From JAPHTQ01 sp050295975 (GTDB taxonomy: Bacteria > Pseudomonadota > Gammaproteobacteria > Thiohalomonadales > Thiohalomonadaceae): a DNA stretch of 64,000 nucleotides. Below are positions 27,122 to 36,218 of this stretch, in pieces. The notes below the pieces were generated by a model. That model did no database searches, was not told the origin of the DNA, and saw only the letters and a list, made by a program, of their open reading frames with translations. The stretch lies in NCBI GenBank assembly GCA_050295975.1, contig JBNKQR010000009.1:1-64000 (forward strand), given 5' to 3'. The position numbers were made by a program, and so were the translations under genes. Within the stretch, counting starts at the first letter, position 1. Every line of letters starts with the position of its first letter.

Positions 27122-29919
27122 GAGTAGCGGTACTACTGTTTGGACTCAGTCTTCTCCCTGCAACACCTGTAATCGCACAGACACTGCAGGCCGATGACTT
27201 CCGCATCGCCTATGAAACCTTTCTTGCCAATGGCGATCTGGAAGAGGCCTATCGCATTGCTCACAAGATGAGCGAGAAGAGCCCGAAGGACCTTACGTGG
27301 CAACGCCGTCTTGCCCATGTGTGTGACTGGAGCAACCGCCCCGCCGAAGCATACAAGGCGTGGAAAATCCTTTTCCGCAGCAGTAAGAAGGATAAGGAAG
27401 TATTGCAGGCGATAAAACGTCTGGCGGATTACTTCAACGACGCGCCAATTCAGTTAGAACTCCTGCAGGCACAGATCGCGACTGGTAAAAAACCTACTCC
27501 AGCTGATGCGGACAGACTTGTCGCCATGTATGAGCGCGCCTATCGGGCCAACCAGGGTGCGCGTTACCTGGAACAGCTTTATCACCGTTACCGCTATCCC
27601 TATCTCGGAAAAAAAGCAGCCAATCTCTATGCGCGTAGTGGCCGAGATCAGCAGGCGCTACGTATGTATCGGCTCTTGAGTAAACAGTATCCGGCAGATC
27701 GTGAAAACATAATTGCTACTGCCCGGCTTGAGATCCGCTACAACCTGCAAACAGAAGCTCTGGAACGACTTAAGGCCTACCGCAAATATGCTGCTGAAGA
27801 TGACTTTGTTTTCTGGCAATTGTTAGGTGATTCCGCCTGGTTGCTACAGGACACCAACACGACCAACGAAGCATACAGCCACCTTGTTTTATCATCCCAA
27901 GCTACTGAACAGGAGCGCCTGCGGGTATTCCAACTCCTGCTACAGGAGGATCAACAACGCGCTGCAGACATGGCAGTACATTTTTACCAGGCAAATGGCC
28001 CAGGCATCTGGATACAGCGTGCGTTAAGCGTGCATGTGGCACAGCGACAATGGCGTGCAGCAAGTCAGGTGCTTGGACTGATAAAAAGTTGGGATCAAAA
28101 ACAGCTGCAGCAGAATCCCCGCTATCTGGTACTTCGCTCTCAAGTAGCCTCCCACTTCAACAAAACCGAGGCTGCAGCACAGGACATGCTACATGCTATC
28201 GCTCTGGATCCCGAAGACGATGAACTGATGATTAGTGCACTGTGGCTATTCAGTGATATCGGTAACCGATCAAAATTACAACATCTTGTTAACCAGCTGC
28301 CTCCTTCACCACCAGCTACCTATTGGCACGTTCTTGCGGTGAGCTATCAGGTGCTAGGCTCGCAGGAAAAAGCTCTCGAGTTCTACCGCCGTCTGTTAAA
28401 ACGTGAACCAAAAAACCTCGCATTACAACTGGAATACGCCGACCTGCTGCAACGACGCGGCAACGCAGCCGCCACCGTCACCATCCGCAAGAACGTCTGG
28501 CACCATCTGCGAGATGGTCATAGTAATAATGAAGAGAGCCAGACACATCTGGCTCGCCTGTTACTTGCTGAACAACCGGGTGACCTTGCGGAAAAACGCG
28601 TTGCGCAAATGCTTCGTGATGATCCCGCTATGCCGAAGATTTCCATTCGCCTACGAGATGAACTGATCCTCTCATGGGCTATAGAAACCGGCTGGAAAGA
28701 GAGCGCCCGTAGCTGGGCAGCACAACGCTATACCCGTAGCGGCGAACCCTTGCCTAAATGGGCTGCACTTCATTTGGCGCTGGACGCCCGTGACCACAAC
28801 GCGCTACAGACACTACTGGCAGAAGGGGGAGATAACCTTGCGGCAGGGAGCGCCTATGATGCTGCCATGCTACTGAACCGTTGGCCCCTGGCACGTAAGC
28901 TCGCCTTCGACGGACTAGAGCAAAGTCCCACCAGTAACGATCTGCATCAACGTTTAAGCACCGTAAACGAGCGGTATGGAGACCATCTAAAGGTAGGCTT
29001 CACAAATGCACACTACGATACCCTCGACAGCTCCGGTTATCGGCTCTCACTGGAGCAGGCGATTAGTGAGCCCTTACGACTCGGCATCAAATGGCAGGCC
29101 ATGCAACAAACACTCACTAACCGCGACACCCTGCAAACGCTACCGAGTAACGACGACGCCCTCTCACTCTACGCGAGGTGGCTCACTGCCGAAACGGAGT
29201 GGCAACTGTCCATCATTGCCCGTGACGAGTTAACTCAATACACCGGCTCATCACTAAGCCTGACACAGCGGCTTGATCGTCGCCTACTGTGGACTGCCCA
29301 ATTGGTATCCAGACAGCCGACCGATTATTCCCTACCAATGCAGGCTGCCGCCAATGCGGATCGTCTATCTCTTGGCCTGAATTACGTTCCAGAGCGCCAC
29401 GCCAAACTCGGCATCAATGCCACAAAAGAACGTTATCACACCCAGTACGGCGCCTATCTTGGGTCCGGTTCTCGACTTTCCTGGGAAGCGGGATACTGGA
29501 TACGGGAAAATTATCCAGACTGGAGTGTTCGTCTCTCCGGAGACCATTACCGCTTCAGTGCCGATGGAAAACCTGACGCAGAGAGTCTGTCGATACTCGA
29601 TCCGGGCATCGTCGCCGCTACCCCAACAAGTAATTTAGTGGGGCTATTCGTTCCTGAGGATGACAATTACTATTCCCTGTGTAGCGGTGCCGGTAGCGCA
29701 CAGCGTGATGGCCATTCGCGTGCCCTGCGTCCCTTTGCCGATCTCTGCGCCATACACAGCGAAAACTTTGGCGATGGCTACAGCCTGATCGCGGGTGTTG
29801 CCGGTTCAATCGATAACAGGGATCATCTCAGCCTGACACTGGAACAGAGCAACGCATCAATGCAGGCAGATAGCCGAAATACACAGATTTTCACCTTGAA
29901 CTACAAACTCATTTTCTGA
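27118..29919 (+). CDS. pelB: PelB C-terminal part: TPR plus outer-membrane beta-barrel (PelB2)
   Basis: The 933-residue product begins with its own Sec signal peptide (MRVAVLLFGLSLLPATPVIA), unlike the corresponding segment of a one-piece PelB. A long array of TPR-like helices follows to about residue 620, then alternating amphipathic strands that form the export porin. The protein ends NYKLIF, with the terminal Phe typical of BAM substrates. The start is GTG at 27118 with a G-rich Shine-Dalgarno (GGGGG) upstream. PelB2 should form the outer-membrane pore for Pel, with PelC as its periplasmic collar. Together with PelB1 the length is 1223 residues, close to a single PelB. Confidence 0.85.
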   Translation: MRVAVLLFGLSLLPATPVIAQTLQADDFRIAYETFLANGDLEEAYRIAHKMSEKSPKDLTWQRRLAHVCDWSNRPAEAYKAWKILFRSSKKDKEVLQAIKRLADYFNDAPIQLELLQAQIATGKKPTPADADRLVAMYERAYRANQGARYLEQLYHRYRYPYLGKKAANLYARSGRDQQALRMYRLLSKQYPADRENIIATARLEIRYNLQTEALERLKAYRKYAAEDDFVFWQLLGDSAWLLQDTNTTNEAYSHLVLSSQATEQERLRVFQLLLQEDQQRAADMAVHFYQANGPGIWIQRALSVHVAQRQWRAASQVLGLIKSWDQKQLQQNPRYLVLRSQVASHFNKTEAAAQDMLHAIALDPEDDELMISALWLFSDIGNRSKLQHLVNQLPPSPPATYWHVLAVSYQVLGSQEKALEFYRRLLKREPKNLALQLEYADLLQRRGNAAATVTIRKNVWHHLRDGHSNNEESQTHLARLLLAEQPGDLAEKRVAQMLRDDPAMPKISIRLRDELILSWAIETGWKESARSWAAQRYTRSGEPLPKWAALHLALDARDHNALQTLLAEGGDNLAAGSAYDAAMLLNRWPLARKLAFDGLEQSPTSNDLHQRLSTVNERYGDHLKVGFTNAHYDTLDSSGYRLSLEQAISEPLRLGIKWQAMQQTLTNRDTLQTLPSNDDALSLYARWLTAETEWQLSIIARDELTQYTGSSLSLTQRLDRRLLWTAQLVSRQPTDYSLPMQAAANADRLSLGLNYVPERHAKLGINATKERYHTQYGAYLGSGSRLSWEAGYWIRENYPDWSVRLSGDHYRFSADGKPDAESLSILDPGIVAATPTSNLVGLFVPEDDNYYSLCSGAGSAQRDGHSRALRPFADLCAIHSENFGDGYSLIAGVAGSIDNRDHLSLTLEQSNASMQADSRNTQIFTLNYKLIF

Positions 29920-29942
29920 TGAAAGAAGCAGGGAGTAATACA

Positions 29943-30479
29943 ATGCACAAATTGTCTTCGCTACTTATACCGTTGCTAGCCTTGGTACTTAGCGCCTGTT
30001 CCAATATTGAGAGCAGCAGTAATAGCAAACCGCTGTCCGCCTCTGCCAGTTGGGCGTTACTACCGATGGTGAATAACACCGGCGAACCCCAGGCCGGCCT
30101 GCGCGCCGAAGCGATCACAGAGAGCCTGCTACGCATCCACGGCATTGCCTCGCTACAGCACTACCCGGCAGAGTTGAATAGCGATTCAGTATTCGAACCG
30201 GCACAGCGTAAAGGTACCGACGAGGCGATCACCTGGGCGCGCAAAAATCGTAGCCGTTACGCGGTAACGGGCACCGTAGATGAATGGCACTACAAGGTCG
30301 GCGTTGACGGCGACCCGGCGGTGGGCATGACGCTACAGGTACTGGATCTACAAAATGGTCAGGTCTTGTGGACCGCGGTGGGTGCCAAAACCGGTTGGGG
30401 ACGTGAATCACTGGCTATTGTTGCTCAGGAACTGCTGCAGGATCTAATTGGTAGCATACCGCTTGGCACAACCGAGTAA
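29943..30479 (+). CDS. pelC: Pel export lipoprotein PelC
   Basis: A lipoprotein of 178 residues; the lipobox is LVLSAC. The mature part contains PMVNNTGEPQAGLRAEAITESLL and the C-terminal WTAVGAKTGWGRESLA, features of PelC. PelC forms a dodecameric ring below the PelB pore and guides the cationic polymer. The ATG at 29943 was chosen because GGGAG lies seven bases upstream; an ATG at 29919 overlapping the pelB2 stop is the alternative but has no such site. Confidence 0.9.
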   Translation: MHKLSSLLIPLLALVLSACSNIESSSNSKPLSASASWALLPMVNNTGEPQAGLRAEAITESLLRIHGIASLQHYPAELNSDSVFEPAQRKGTDEAITWARKNRSRYAVTGTVDEWHYKVGVDGDPAVGMTLQVLDLQNGQVLWTAVGAKTGWGRESLAIVAQELLQDLIGSIPLGTTE

Positions 30480-30493
30480 ACTGAGTCCATCTC

Positions 30494-31846
30494 ATGCATC
30501 AAAACCGATATACATGGCTTCAAGGCATAACTGCTCGCTGGATTGAGCGGCTCCTCGCTTCCGAGCTGCGCACCCTGGGGCCATGGACTGAAAGCGCTGT
30601 CATCACTGCGATCGCCTGCGGTATTGCCTGGTGGGCCTCACCCGAGGATCCGTTACTCTTTAACAGTGACTTTCCCTGGCTGTTGCTTGCATCACTCCTT
30701 ATCGCCCTGCGCTACGGTGTGATGCCCGGTATCTTCAGTATTCTTGGTTTAGTGATTGACTGGTCGATCTTTGCCGACCTGTCGCAAGAGACACAACATT
30801 TCCCCCGCACCTGGTTCGCCGGCAGTATGCTGCTAACCCTTATCTGTGGTGAATTTAATTCAATCTGGAATCTGCGTGCAGAACGTCGAGAAGAGGCCAA
30901 CACCTACCTCAGTGAGCGACTCACCCGTCTCACTCGTCGCTATCTACTGCTGCGTCTCTCTCATGATCGTATCGAGCAGGAGCTACTGGTTAAACCGGGT
31001 TCACTACGCGATGCCATGCTCCAACTACGCAACAGCAAAGAGATGGGAGGGGCCGAAACATTCCTGCCCGGTGCCGAGGAGCTGTTGCAGTTAATGTCGC
31101 AGTATTGCCAGCTGGAGGCAGCAGCGATCTACCTACCACCCGATCTCATCGGTGAGGAGCCCGGAGAGATGCTGGCGCAAATTGGTCACCCACCTAACCT
31201 GCATGGCGATGATCCGATGCTGCTGGAAGTGATGGAGCAACACACCCTGACCCACGTAGTTGAACATCTGGAACGCAGCAATCACCTGGCAATCGCTCCC
31301 ATTCTGACCGCCAGTGACAAATTGCTTGGCATACTGGTAATTAGCCACATGCCCTTTTTCGCCGTCAATCAGGAAAACATGCAGTTTATCGCCCTGCTAC
31401 TCGGCTACTACGCCGACGTTATTTACGGCAATGAGAATGTACAGAAGCTGCAAAAGCTGCTACCCAATCTACCGCGCCAGTTTGTGGAAGAGGTGCTACG
31501 GGTACAACGTGTACATGAGCGTATCGGTGTCACCAGTCATGTGGTCTCATTCCGCCTCAAAGGTGATGAGGGCAAACAACTTGCCACAGAAATCGGCCGC
31601 ATGCGCCGAGGTCTTGATGTGCTCTGTAACGTTGAGCGCGAGGATGAAATACTCATTGTCACTCTACTACCGCTCGCCACCACCGCCGCCAGCGAAGGTT
31701 ATATCCTGCGCATTCAGAACTGGCTGCTGGAAAGACACGGTAAAGATTTCGCCCAACTTGGTATTGATATTTTTGACATTGACCTGGCGCGCAATGATGC
31801 AATCGCGCAGCTCACCAATATCGTTAAGGATGACACCACAGCATGA
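30494..31846 (+). CDS. pelD: c-di-GMP receptor PelD
   Basis: A 450-residue inner-membrane protein. Four predicted helices lie in the first 125 residues, followed by a short coiled coil, a GAF domain (about 175-320) and a degenerate GGDEF domain. The c-di-GMP inhibitory-site motif RxxD is kept as R372-G-L-D375, matching R367/D370 of the Pseudomonas protein, while no active GGDEF signature is present. Binding of c-di-GMP to PelD is what activates Pel synthesis. Its stop overlaps the pelE start (ATGA). Confidence 0.93.
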   Translation: MHQNRYTWLQGITARWIERLLASELRTLGPWTESAVITAIACGIAWWASPEDPLLFNSDFPWLLLASLLIALRYGVMPGIFSILGLVIDWSIFADLSQETQHFPRTWFAGSMLLTLICGEFNSIWNLRAERREEANTYLSERLTRLTRRYLLLRLSHDRIEQELLVKPGSLRDAMLQLRNSKEMGGAETFLPGAEELLQLMSQYCQLEAAAIYLPPDLIGEEPGEMLAQIGHPPNLHGDDPMLLEVMEQHTLTHVVEHLERSNHLAIAPILTASDKLLGILVISHMPFFAVNQENMQFIALLLGYYADVIYGNENVQKLQKLLPNLPRQFVEEVLRVQRVHERIGVTSHVVSFRLKGDEGKQLATEIGRMRRGLDVLCNVEREDEILIVTLLPLATTAASEGYILRIQNWLLERHGKDFAQLGIDIFDIDLARNDAIAQLTNIVKDDTTA

Positions 31847-32817
31847 GCTGGTTGTATGAATTCTTCCTGCTGATAAAAACAAGCAACAGTAATGGACTGT
31901 TGTTGCTGTTGTTGCTGGGAAACACCCTCTTTTCCGCATTGATTGCTCGTTCCGCATTGAATAACCTGCCCTACAAAGAACCACAACAGCAGCGTCTTCT
32001 GTGGTTACTGTTAACCTGCGTAGGTGCCTGTATACCCATTCTCGGCGTACTGGCCGTGGCAAGTGGAATGATGGCTGGAATGCGCTGGAAAGGCGGCGCA
32101 CGTCTCGCTACCTATAACTATCTTGGTGCACCACGTTTTGATCCAGAGGGCGGCAAAGACGGTAGCCACTTCGACCGCGGTGGCCTGCGTTCACGTCTGG
32201 TACAAGCGGCTATCCCTACTGAAACGCGCCTGCAATCGATCTCCGCACTACAACACCTGCCCACGGTCGCCACCAGTTCAGTACTACGTACCCTGCTCGA
32301 CGATCCGGTGGAGGACATCCGTCTGGTTGCCTTCGGCATGCTCGATAAGGAAGAGAAGCAGATCACCGGACGGATTCATAAATTGTTGAACCGACCACCA
32401 CAGGAAAATGACACGCCACGTGAGCACTTCCTCTACAACAAACAGCTAGCCGAACTGTACTGGGAGCTGGCCTACTCCGGGATTGTCCAGGGCGACCTGC
32501 GCAACTACACCCTGAACAATGCACTGGAACATGCCGAAACAGCACAGTCTCAACACGAGGCTGATCCGGGACTCCTGTTCCTGACTGCTCGCATCCTCGA
32601 TGCACTGGGCCGTTTTAATGAAGCGATACACCACATGCATCGTGCTATGACGCTAGGCCTGCCAAAGCATCGTGCCCTGCCCTACCTGGCTGAGATGGCC
32701 TTTGAACGCGGCGACTACCGTACCGCGCGGGAACTCCTTGACGAAATCGGGAGTGCACCGGTCACCCCACGTTTGCGTCCAGTGGTCGATTTCTGGACTG
32801 GAGCACCGGCCAAATAA
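31843..32817 (+). CDS. pelE: Pel inner-membrane TPR protein PelE
   Basis: A 324-residue protein with two transmembrane helices (near residues 15-37 and 50-72) and a soluble C-terminal part with HEAT/TPR-like helices (DPVEDIRLVAFGML, DPGLLFLTARILDALGRFNE). In Pseudomonas PelE joins PelD, PelF and PelG in the synthase complex. The start overlaps pelD by four bases and the stop overlaps pelF by one base (TAATG). Confidence 0.88.
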   Translation: MSWLYEFFLLIKTSNSNGLLLLLLLGNTLFSALIARSALNNLPYKEPQQQRLLWLLLTCVGACIPILGVLAVASGMMAGMRWKGGARLATYNYLGAPRFDPEGGKDGSHFDRGGLRSRLVQAAIPTETRLQSISALQHLPTVATSSVLRTLLDDPVEDIRLVAFGMLDKEEKQITGRIHKLLNRPPQENDTPREHFLYNKQLAELYWELAYSGIVQGDLRNYTLNNALEHAETAQSQHEADPGLLFLTARILDALGRFNEAIHHMHRAMTLGLPKHRALPYLAEMAFERGDYRTARELLDEIGSAPVTPRLRPVVDFWTGAPAK

Positions 32818-34364
32818 TGAAATCTCATGACGAACAAACAGTCACCGAGGAGGCACCGGTCGCTGACGTCACCTTCCTCCTCGAAGGCACCTTCCCCTAT
32901 GTTTCTGGCGGTGTCTCAAGTTGGGTCAACGAGATCATTCGTGGTTTTCCCGATCTAACATTTGCCGGTGTCTTCATTGGCAGTCGCCGCGAGGACTACG
33001 GCGAGATGAAGTATGAATTGCCGGACAATCTTATCTCGTTAGAAACCCACTACCTGTTCGATGAGCAAGATGCTCCGGAGGTTAAAGCGGTACACGCTGA
33101 TCCGGCGCTGATGCAGGACGTACGTGCCATGCACGATCGTTTTCGCAGTGGTGCCGACAATCCTGAAGAGTGGTTGGCTCAGGTGGCGCAGGAGTGTCGT
33201 CCCGACGGCACCCTTGACCGCAATATATTCCTGCACAGTCGTGGCGCCTGGGACTACATCACTGAGATGTTCCGCGCTCACTGTAACGACCCCTCCTTCA
33301 CCGACTATTTCTGGACCGTGCGGATCATCCACGCACCGATCTGGAAGCTGGTGAACATCGCCATGAACTGTCCGCAGAGTCGCGTCTACCATGCGGTCTC
33401 CACCGGCTATGCCGGTTTCCTCGGCGCGCTGTTAAAACTGATCCATGGTCACCCGCTACTGCTTTCAGAACACGGCATCTACACCAAGGAGCGGCGCATC
33501 GATCTCTATCAGGCGCAGTGGATCAGCGACAACCGCGGTATCTTCGAGCGTGAGGTCGGTGAGGTGAGCCACTTTCGTCGCATGTGGATCCGCTTCTTCG
33601 AGGCGCTCGGTCGCGTCACCTATAGCATGTCCGATGACATCGTGGCGCTGTATGAAGCCAACCGTTTGCGTCAGATCAACGATGGCGCCCAGGAAGAGCG
33701 TACCTGTAACATCCCCAACGGTATCGACGTACAGAAGTTCGCCGCTTTGCGGCCGTTGCGTCCGGAAACCCCACCACCGATCTTCTGTCTCATCGGCCGT
33801 GTCGTTCCGATCAAGGACATTAAAACCTTCATCCGTGCGGCACGGGTGGTGATCAGTCACCTACCGGAGGCAGAGGCGTGGATCGCCGGACCAGAAGCCG
33901 AGGATCCAGACTACGCAGAAGAGTGTCACCATCTGGTCAACAGTCTTGGCCTCCAGGACAAAGTGCGCTTCCTCGGTTTCCAGAAACTGACCGAACTGAT
34001 GCCAAAGATCAGCATCGTGGTGCTCAGCTCGATCAGTGAAGCGCTGCCGCTGGTAATGCTTGAGGGCTATGCAGCCGGAGTACCAGCAGTGACCACCGAT
34101 GTGGGCTCCTGCAAACAGCTGGTCTATGGACTCGACGATGAAGACAAGGCACTCGGCGCCTCTGGTGAGGTGGTTGGTATCGCCGATCCCCAGGCACTGG
34201 CCGATGCGGTGAAACGCCTGCTCACCGATCACGACGCCTGGCACAGCGCCAGCAAGGCGGCCATCACCCGCGTCGAACGCTATTACACCCAGGAGTTGAT
34301 GTACGACCGGTATCGCTCCCTCTACAACAAGTTACTGTCATGGCCGGAATCGGATTCGAACTAA
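32817..34364 (+). CDS. pelF: Pel glycosyltransferase PelF
   Basis: This 515-residue cytoplasmic GT4-family (GT-B fold) glycosyltransferase polymerises the Pel chain from UDP-sugars. The N-terminal domain includes FLLEGTFPYVSGGVSSWVNE. The nucleotide-binding domain has IPNGIDVQKF, LIGRVVPIKDIKTF and the EX7E motif EALPLVMLE. Its last 25 bases overlap pelG, so the synthase and exporter are made together. Confidence 0.95.
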   Translation: MKSHDEQTVTEEAPVADVTFLLEGTFPYVSGGVSSWVNEIIRGFPDLTFAGVFIGSRREDYGEMKYELPDNLISLETHYLFDEQDAPEVKAVHADPALMQDVRAMHDRFRSGADNPEEWLAQVAQECRPDGTLDRNIFLHSRGAWDYITEMFRAHCNDPSFTDYFWTVRIIHAPIWKLVNIAMNCPQSRVYHAVSTGYAGFLGALLKLIHGHPLLLSEHGIYTKERRIDLYQAQWISDNRGIFEREVGEVSHFRRMWIRFFEALGRVTYSMSDDIVALYEANRLRQINDGAQEERTCNIPNGIDVQKFAALRPLRPETPPPIFCLIGRVVPIKDIKTFIRAARVVISHLPEAEAWIAGPEAEDPDYAEECHHLVNSLGLQDKVRFLGFQKLTELMPKISIVVLSSISEALPLVMLEGYAAGVPAVTTDVGSCKQLVYGLDDEDKALGASGEVVGIADPQALADAVKRLLTDHDAWHSASKAAITRVERYYTQELMYDRYRSLYNKLLSWPESDSN

Positions 34365-35710
34365 GAAAACTGCTGCGCCGTAACAGCTTTGCAGGACTCC
34401 TGCAGGCCTATACCTACGCGGGTATTATCAGTGCAGGGCCATGGATACTCTCCATTATCGGCATCCTGCTGATCGGTATTCTTAGCCTCGGCAGCAATAC
34501 CCATTCACATGACGTGATGCAGTTCCAGGTGACGGTCACGTACATCATGGCCTCGTCACTAATCCTCACTGGTCTGGTACAGCTTGGTTTCACTCGCTTC
34601 ATTGCCGACCGCCTGTTTGAGAAGAAAAGCGACTGGGTGTTGCCCAACTTTAACGGCCTGTTACTGGTCGTGGTCTGTGTTAGTGGTCTGCTCGGTCTGC
34701 TAGCGACGCTGCTTCTCTTCCCACAGCAGTCGGTGCTGTTCCGACTGTTGCTGCTCGCCGCTTTCGTCATCCTTTGCGCCACCTGGATCGCTGCGGTATT
34801 CCTCTCCGGGATGAAAAAGTACAAAGAGATCGTGATTCTCTTTCTGTTGGGCTACACAGTAGTCGTCGGCGCTGCGCTGCTATTTCGTCCGTATGGACTG
34901 GAAGGTCTGATGGCCGGCTTCGTCCTCGGCCACCTGCTTCTCTTTAGCGGCATGATCGAGCAGGTCTATCGTGAATTCAGCTCCAAGCGCGGTGTAAGTT
35001 TTGAACTGTTCCGACCCCATGCCATGTATCAATCACTGCTGTTCACCGGCCTCTTTTATAACGCTGCGATCTGGGCCGATAAGGTGATCTTCTGGTTTAC
35101 CCCGGAGACCAGTCAGGCGGTGATCGGGCCGCTACGTGCCTCGGTAATCTACGACCTGCCGATCTTCCTCGCTTATCTCTCGATCATTCCCGGCATGGCA
35201 GTGTTCCTGGTTCGCATCGAAACCGACTTCGTCGAGTACTACGACAAGTTCTACAACTGTGTGCGCGAAGGTGCCCCGCTCTCCACCATCGAACACACCC
35301 GCAACAAGCTGGTTTTCTCTGCCCGTCAGGGCCTGCTTGATATCACCAAGGTGCAGAGCATTACCGTTGCGATCATCATCGCTGTCGGAGAACAACTGTT
35401 GCAATGGCTCGGCATCTCACAACTCTATCTGCCGTTGCTCTATATCGACGTCATCGCTACCGGCATGCAGGTAGTACTACTCGGCATCCTCAATATTCTC
35501 TTCTACCTCGACAAGCGGCGTATCGTATTGATACTCACTGGTCTGTTCCTCTTCAGCAACATCCTCTTCAGTTGGGCCAGCATCCAGCTCGGTGCCTCCT
35601 TCTTCGGCTACGGCTTCGCCCTCAGCCTGCTGCTCACCGTTATCGTCGGACTGTGGTGGCTCAACCGCCGCTTCGATAGTCTCGAATACGAAACCTTCAT
35701 GTTGCAGTGA
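34340..35710 (+). CDS. pelG: Pel flippase-like membrane protein PelG
   Basis: A 456-residue polytopic protein with about 12 transmembrane helices related to polysaccharide transporters. The start MAGIGFELRKLLRRNS is the conserved PelG N-terminus, which supports the 34340 ATG inside pelF. PelG moves Pel across the inner membrane together with PelD, PelE and PelF. A strong terminator follows about 90 bases downstream, ending the operon. Confidence 0.95.
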   Translation: MAGIGFELRKLLRRNSFAGLLQAYTYAGIISAGPWILSIIGILLIGILSLGSNTHSHDVMQFQVTVTYIMASSLILTGLVQLGFTRFIADRLFEKKSDWVLPNFNGLLLVVVCVSGLLGLLATLLLFPQQSVLFRLLLLAAFVILCATWIAAVFLSGMKKYKEIVILFLLGYTVVVGAALLFRPYGLEGLMAGFVLGHLLLFSGMIEQVYREFSSKRGVSFELFRPHAMYQSLLFTGLFYNAAIWADKVIFWFTPETSQAVIGPLRASVIYDLPIFLAYLSIIPGMAVFLVRIETDFVEYYDKFYNCVREGAPLSTIEHTRNKLVFSARQGLLDITKVQSITVAIIIAVGEQLLQWLGISQLYLPLLYIDVIATGMQVVLLGILNILFYLDKRRIVLILTGLFLFSNILFSWASIQLGASFFGYGFALSLLLTVIVGLWWLNRRFDSLEYETFMLQ

Positions 35711-35802
35711 TTGCCATTTGGCAAAGTTACGGAGTAAAGAAGCACTTTGAGGCGCTTTCCAACGCCGCAATCGCGGCTTGAGTGGATTTTTAGAGGTGCC
35801 GT

Positions 35803-35829
35803 AAAAAACCCGCCGGAAGGCGGGTTTTT
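35803..35829. terminator. Bidirectional terminator after pelG
   Basis: A 6-bp GC stem (CCCGCC/GGCGGG) with GGAA loop, preceded by six A and followed by five T. The symmetry lets it end both the pel operon and the convergent 57-residue gene. Confidence 0.85.
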
Positions 35830-35848
35830 ACTGGACGCAATCAGGCAA

Positions 35849-36022
35849 TTAGCCTTTGGTCGAGCAGACCAGCTCTTCCATGATCTTGCCGCTTTCGACT
35901 TCGTCGATGATCTTCTGGTACTCAGGACTGATAGGGCAGCCACAGGAGTGCTCCTTGGTAGCGTGCAGGCGGGCCTGCTCCATGTGCCAGTGAGCGACTT
36001 TCAGGTGCTGATCAACGTTCAT
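35849..36022 (-). CDS. Small Cys/His protein of unknown function (57 aa)
   Basis: This gene encodes 57 residues starting MNVDQHLKVAHWHMEQARLH. It carries a Shine-Dalgarno GGAG eight bases upstream, its own near-consensus promoter (36068-36096) and terminators on both sides, all signs of a real, independently expressed gene. The product is soluble and helical. It has C27 and C29 in HSCGCP, C53 near the end, and histidines at 6, 11, 13, 20 and 25, so metal binding or redox activity is possible. I do not recognise the family. It lies just downstream of nifJ but is insulated from it. Confidence 0.75.
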   Translation of the reverse strand: MNVDQHLKVAHWHMEQARLHATKEHSCGCPISPEYQKIIDEVESGKIMEELVCSTKG

Positions 36023-36067
36023 TTAATTCTCCAAAACAGTTTGTATCGATGGGGTATTAAGCCGGTA

Positions 36068-36096
36068 AATATACTGGATGGTGGGAGGAAAAACAA
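36068..36096 (-). promoter_or_regulatory. Strong sigma70-like promoter of the 57-aa gene
   Basis: On the minus strand TTGTTT (36091-36096) and TATATT (36068-36073) are exactly 17 bases apart, giving a leader of about 38 bases before the ATG at 36022. Confidence 0.6.
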
Positions 36097-36146
36097 TCCC
36101 GAGTGAAACGCTTGGGAAATAAGCGCCCCTCACATTCGATATGCAC

Positions 36147-36186
36147 AAAAAAAACCCGCTATCCCGGCGAATGCCGAAATAGCGGG
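36147..36186 (-). terminator. Terminator of nifJ
   Basis: CCCGCTAT (36155-36162) pairs with ATAGCGGG (36179-36186), with an inner CGGC/GCCG stem. On the minus strand it is followed by a run of eight T. It lies about 30 bases after the nifJ stop. Confidence 0.85.
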
Positions 36187-36218
36187 TGGTACTTCCCCCG
36201 TCTTTCTTATCTTGCTAC

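Noticed and set aside
27100..27140. Sequencing frameshift as explanation of the split pelB
   Set aside because: The second frame begins with a proper signal peptide and Shine-Dalgarno sequence, and the first ends in the classic GTGA overlap, so a base error is less likely than a true split.
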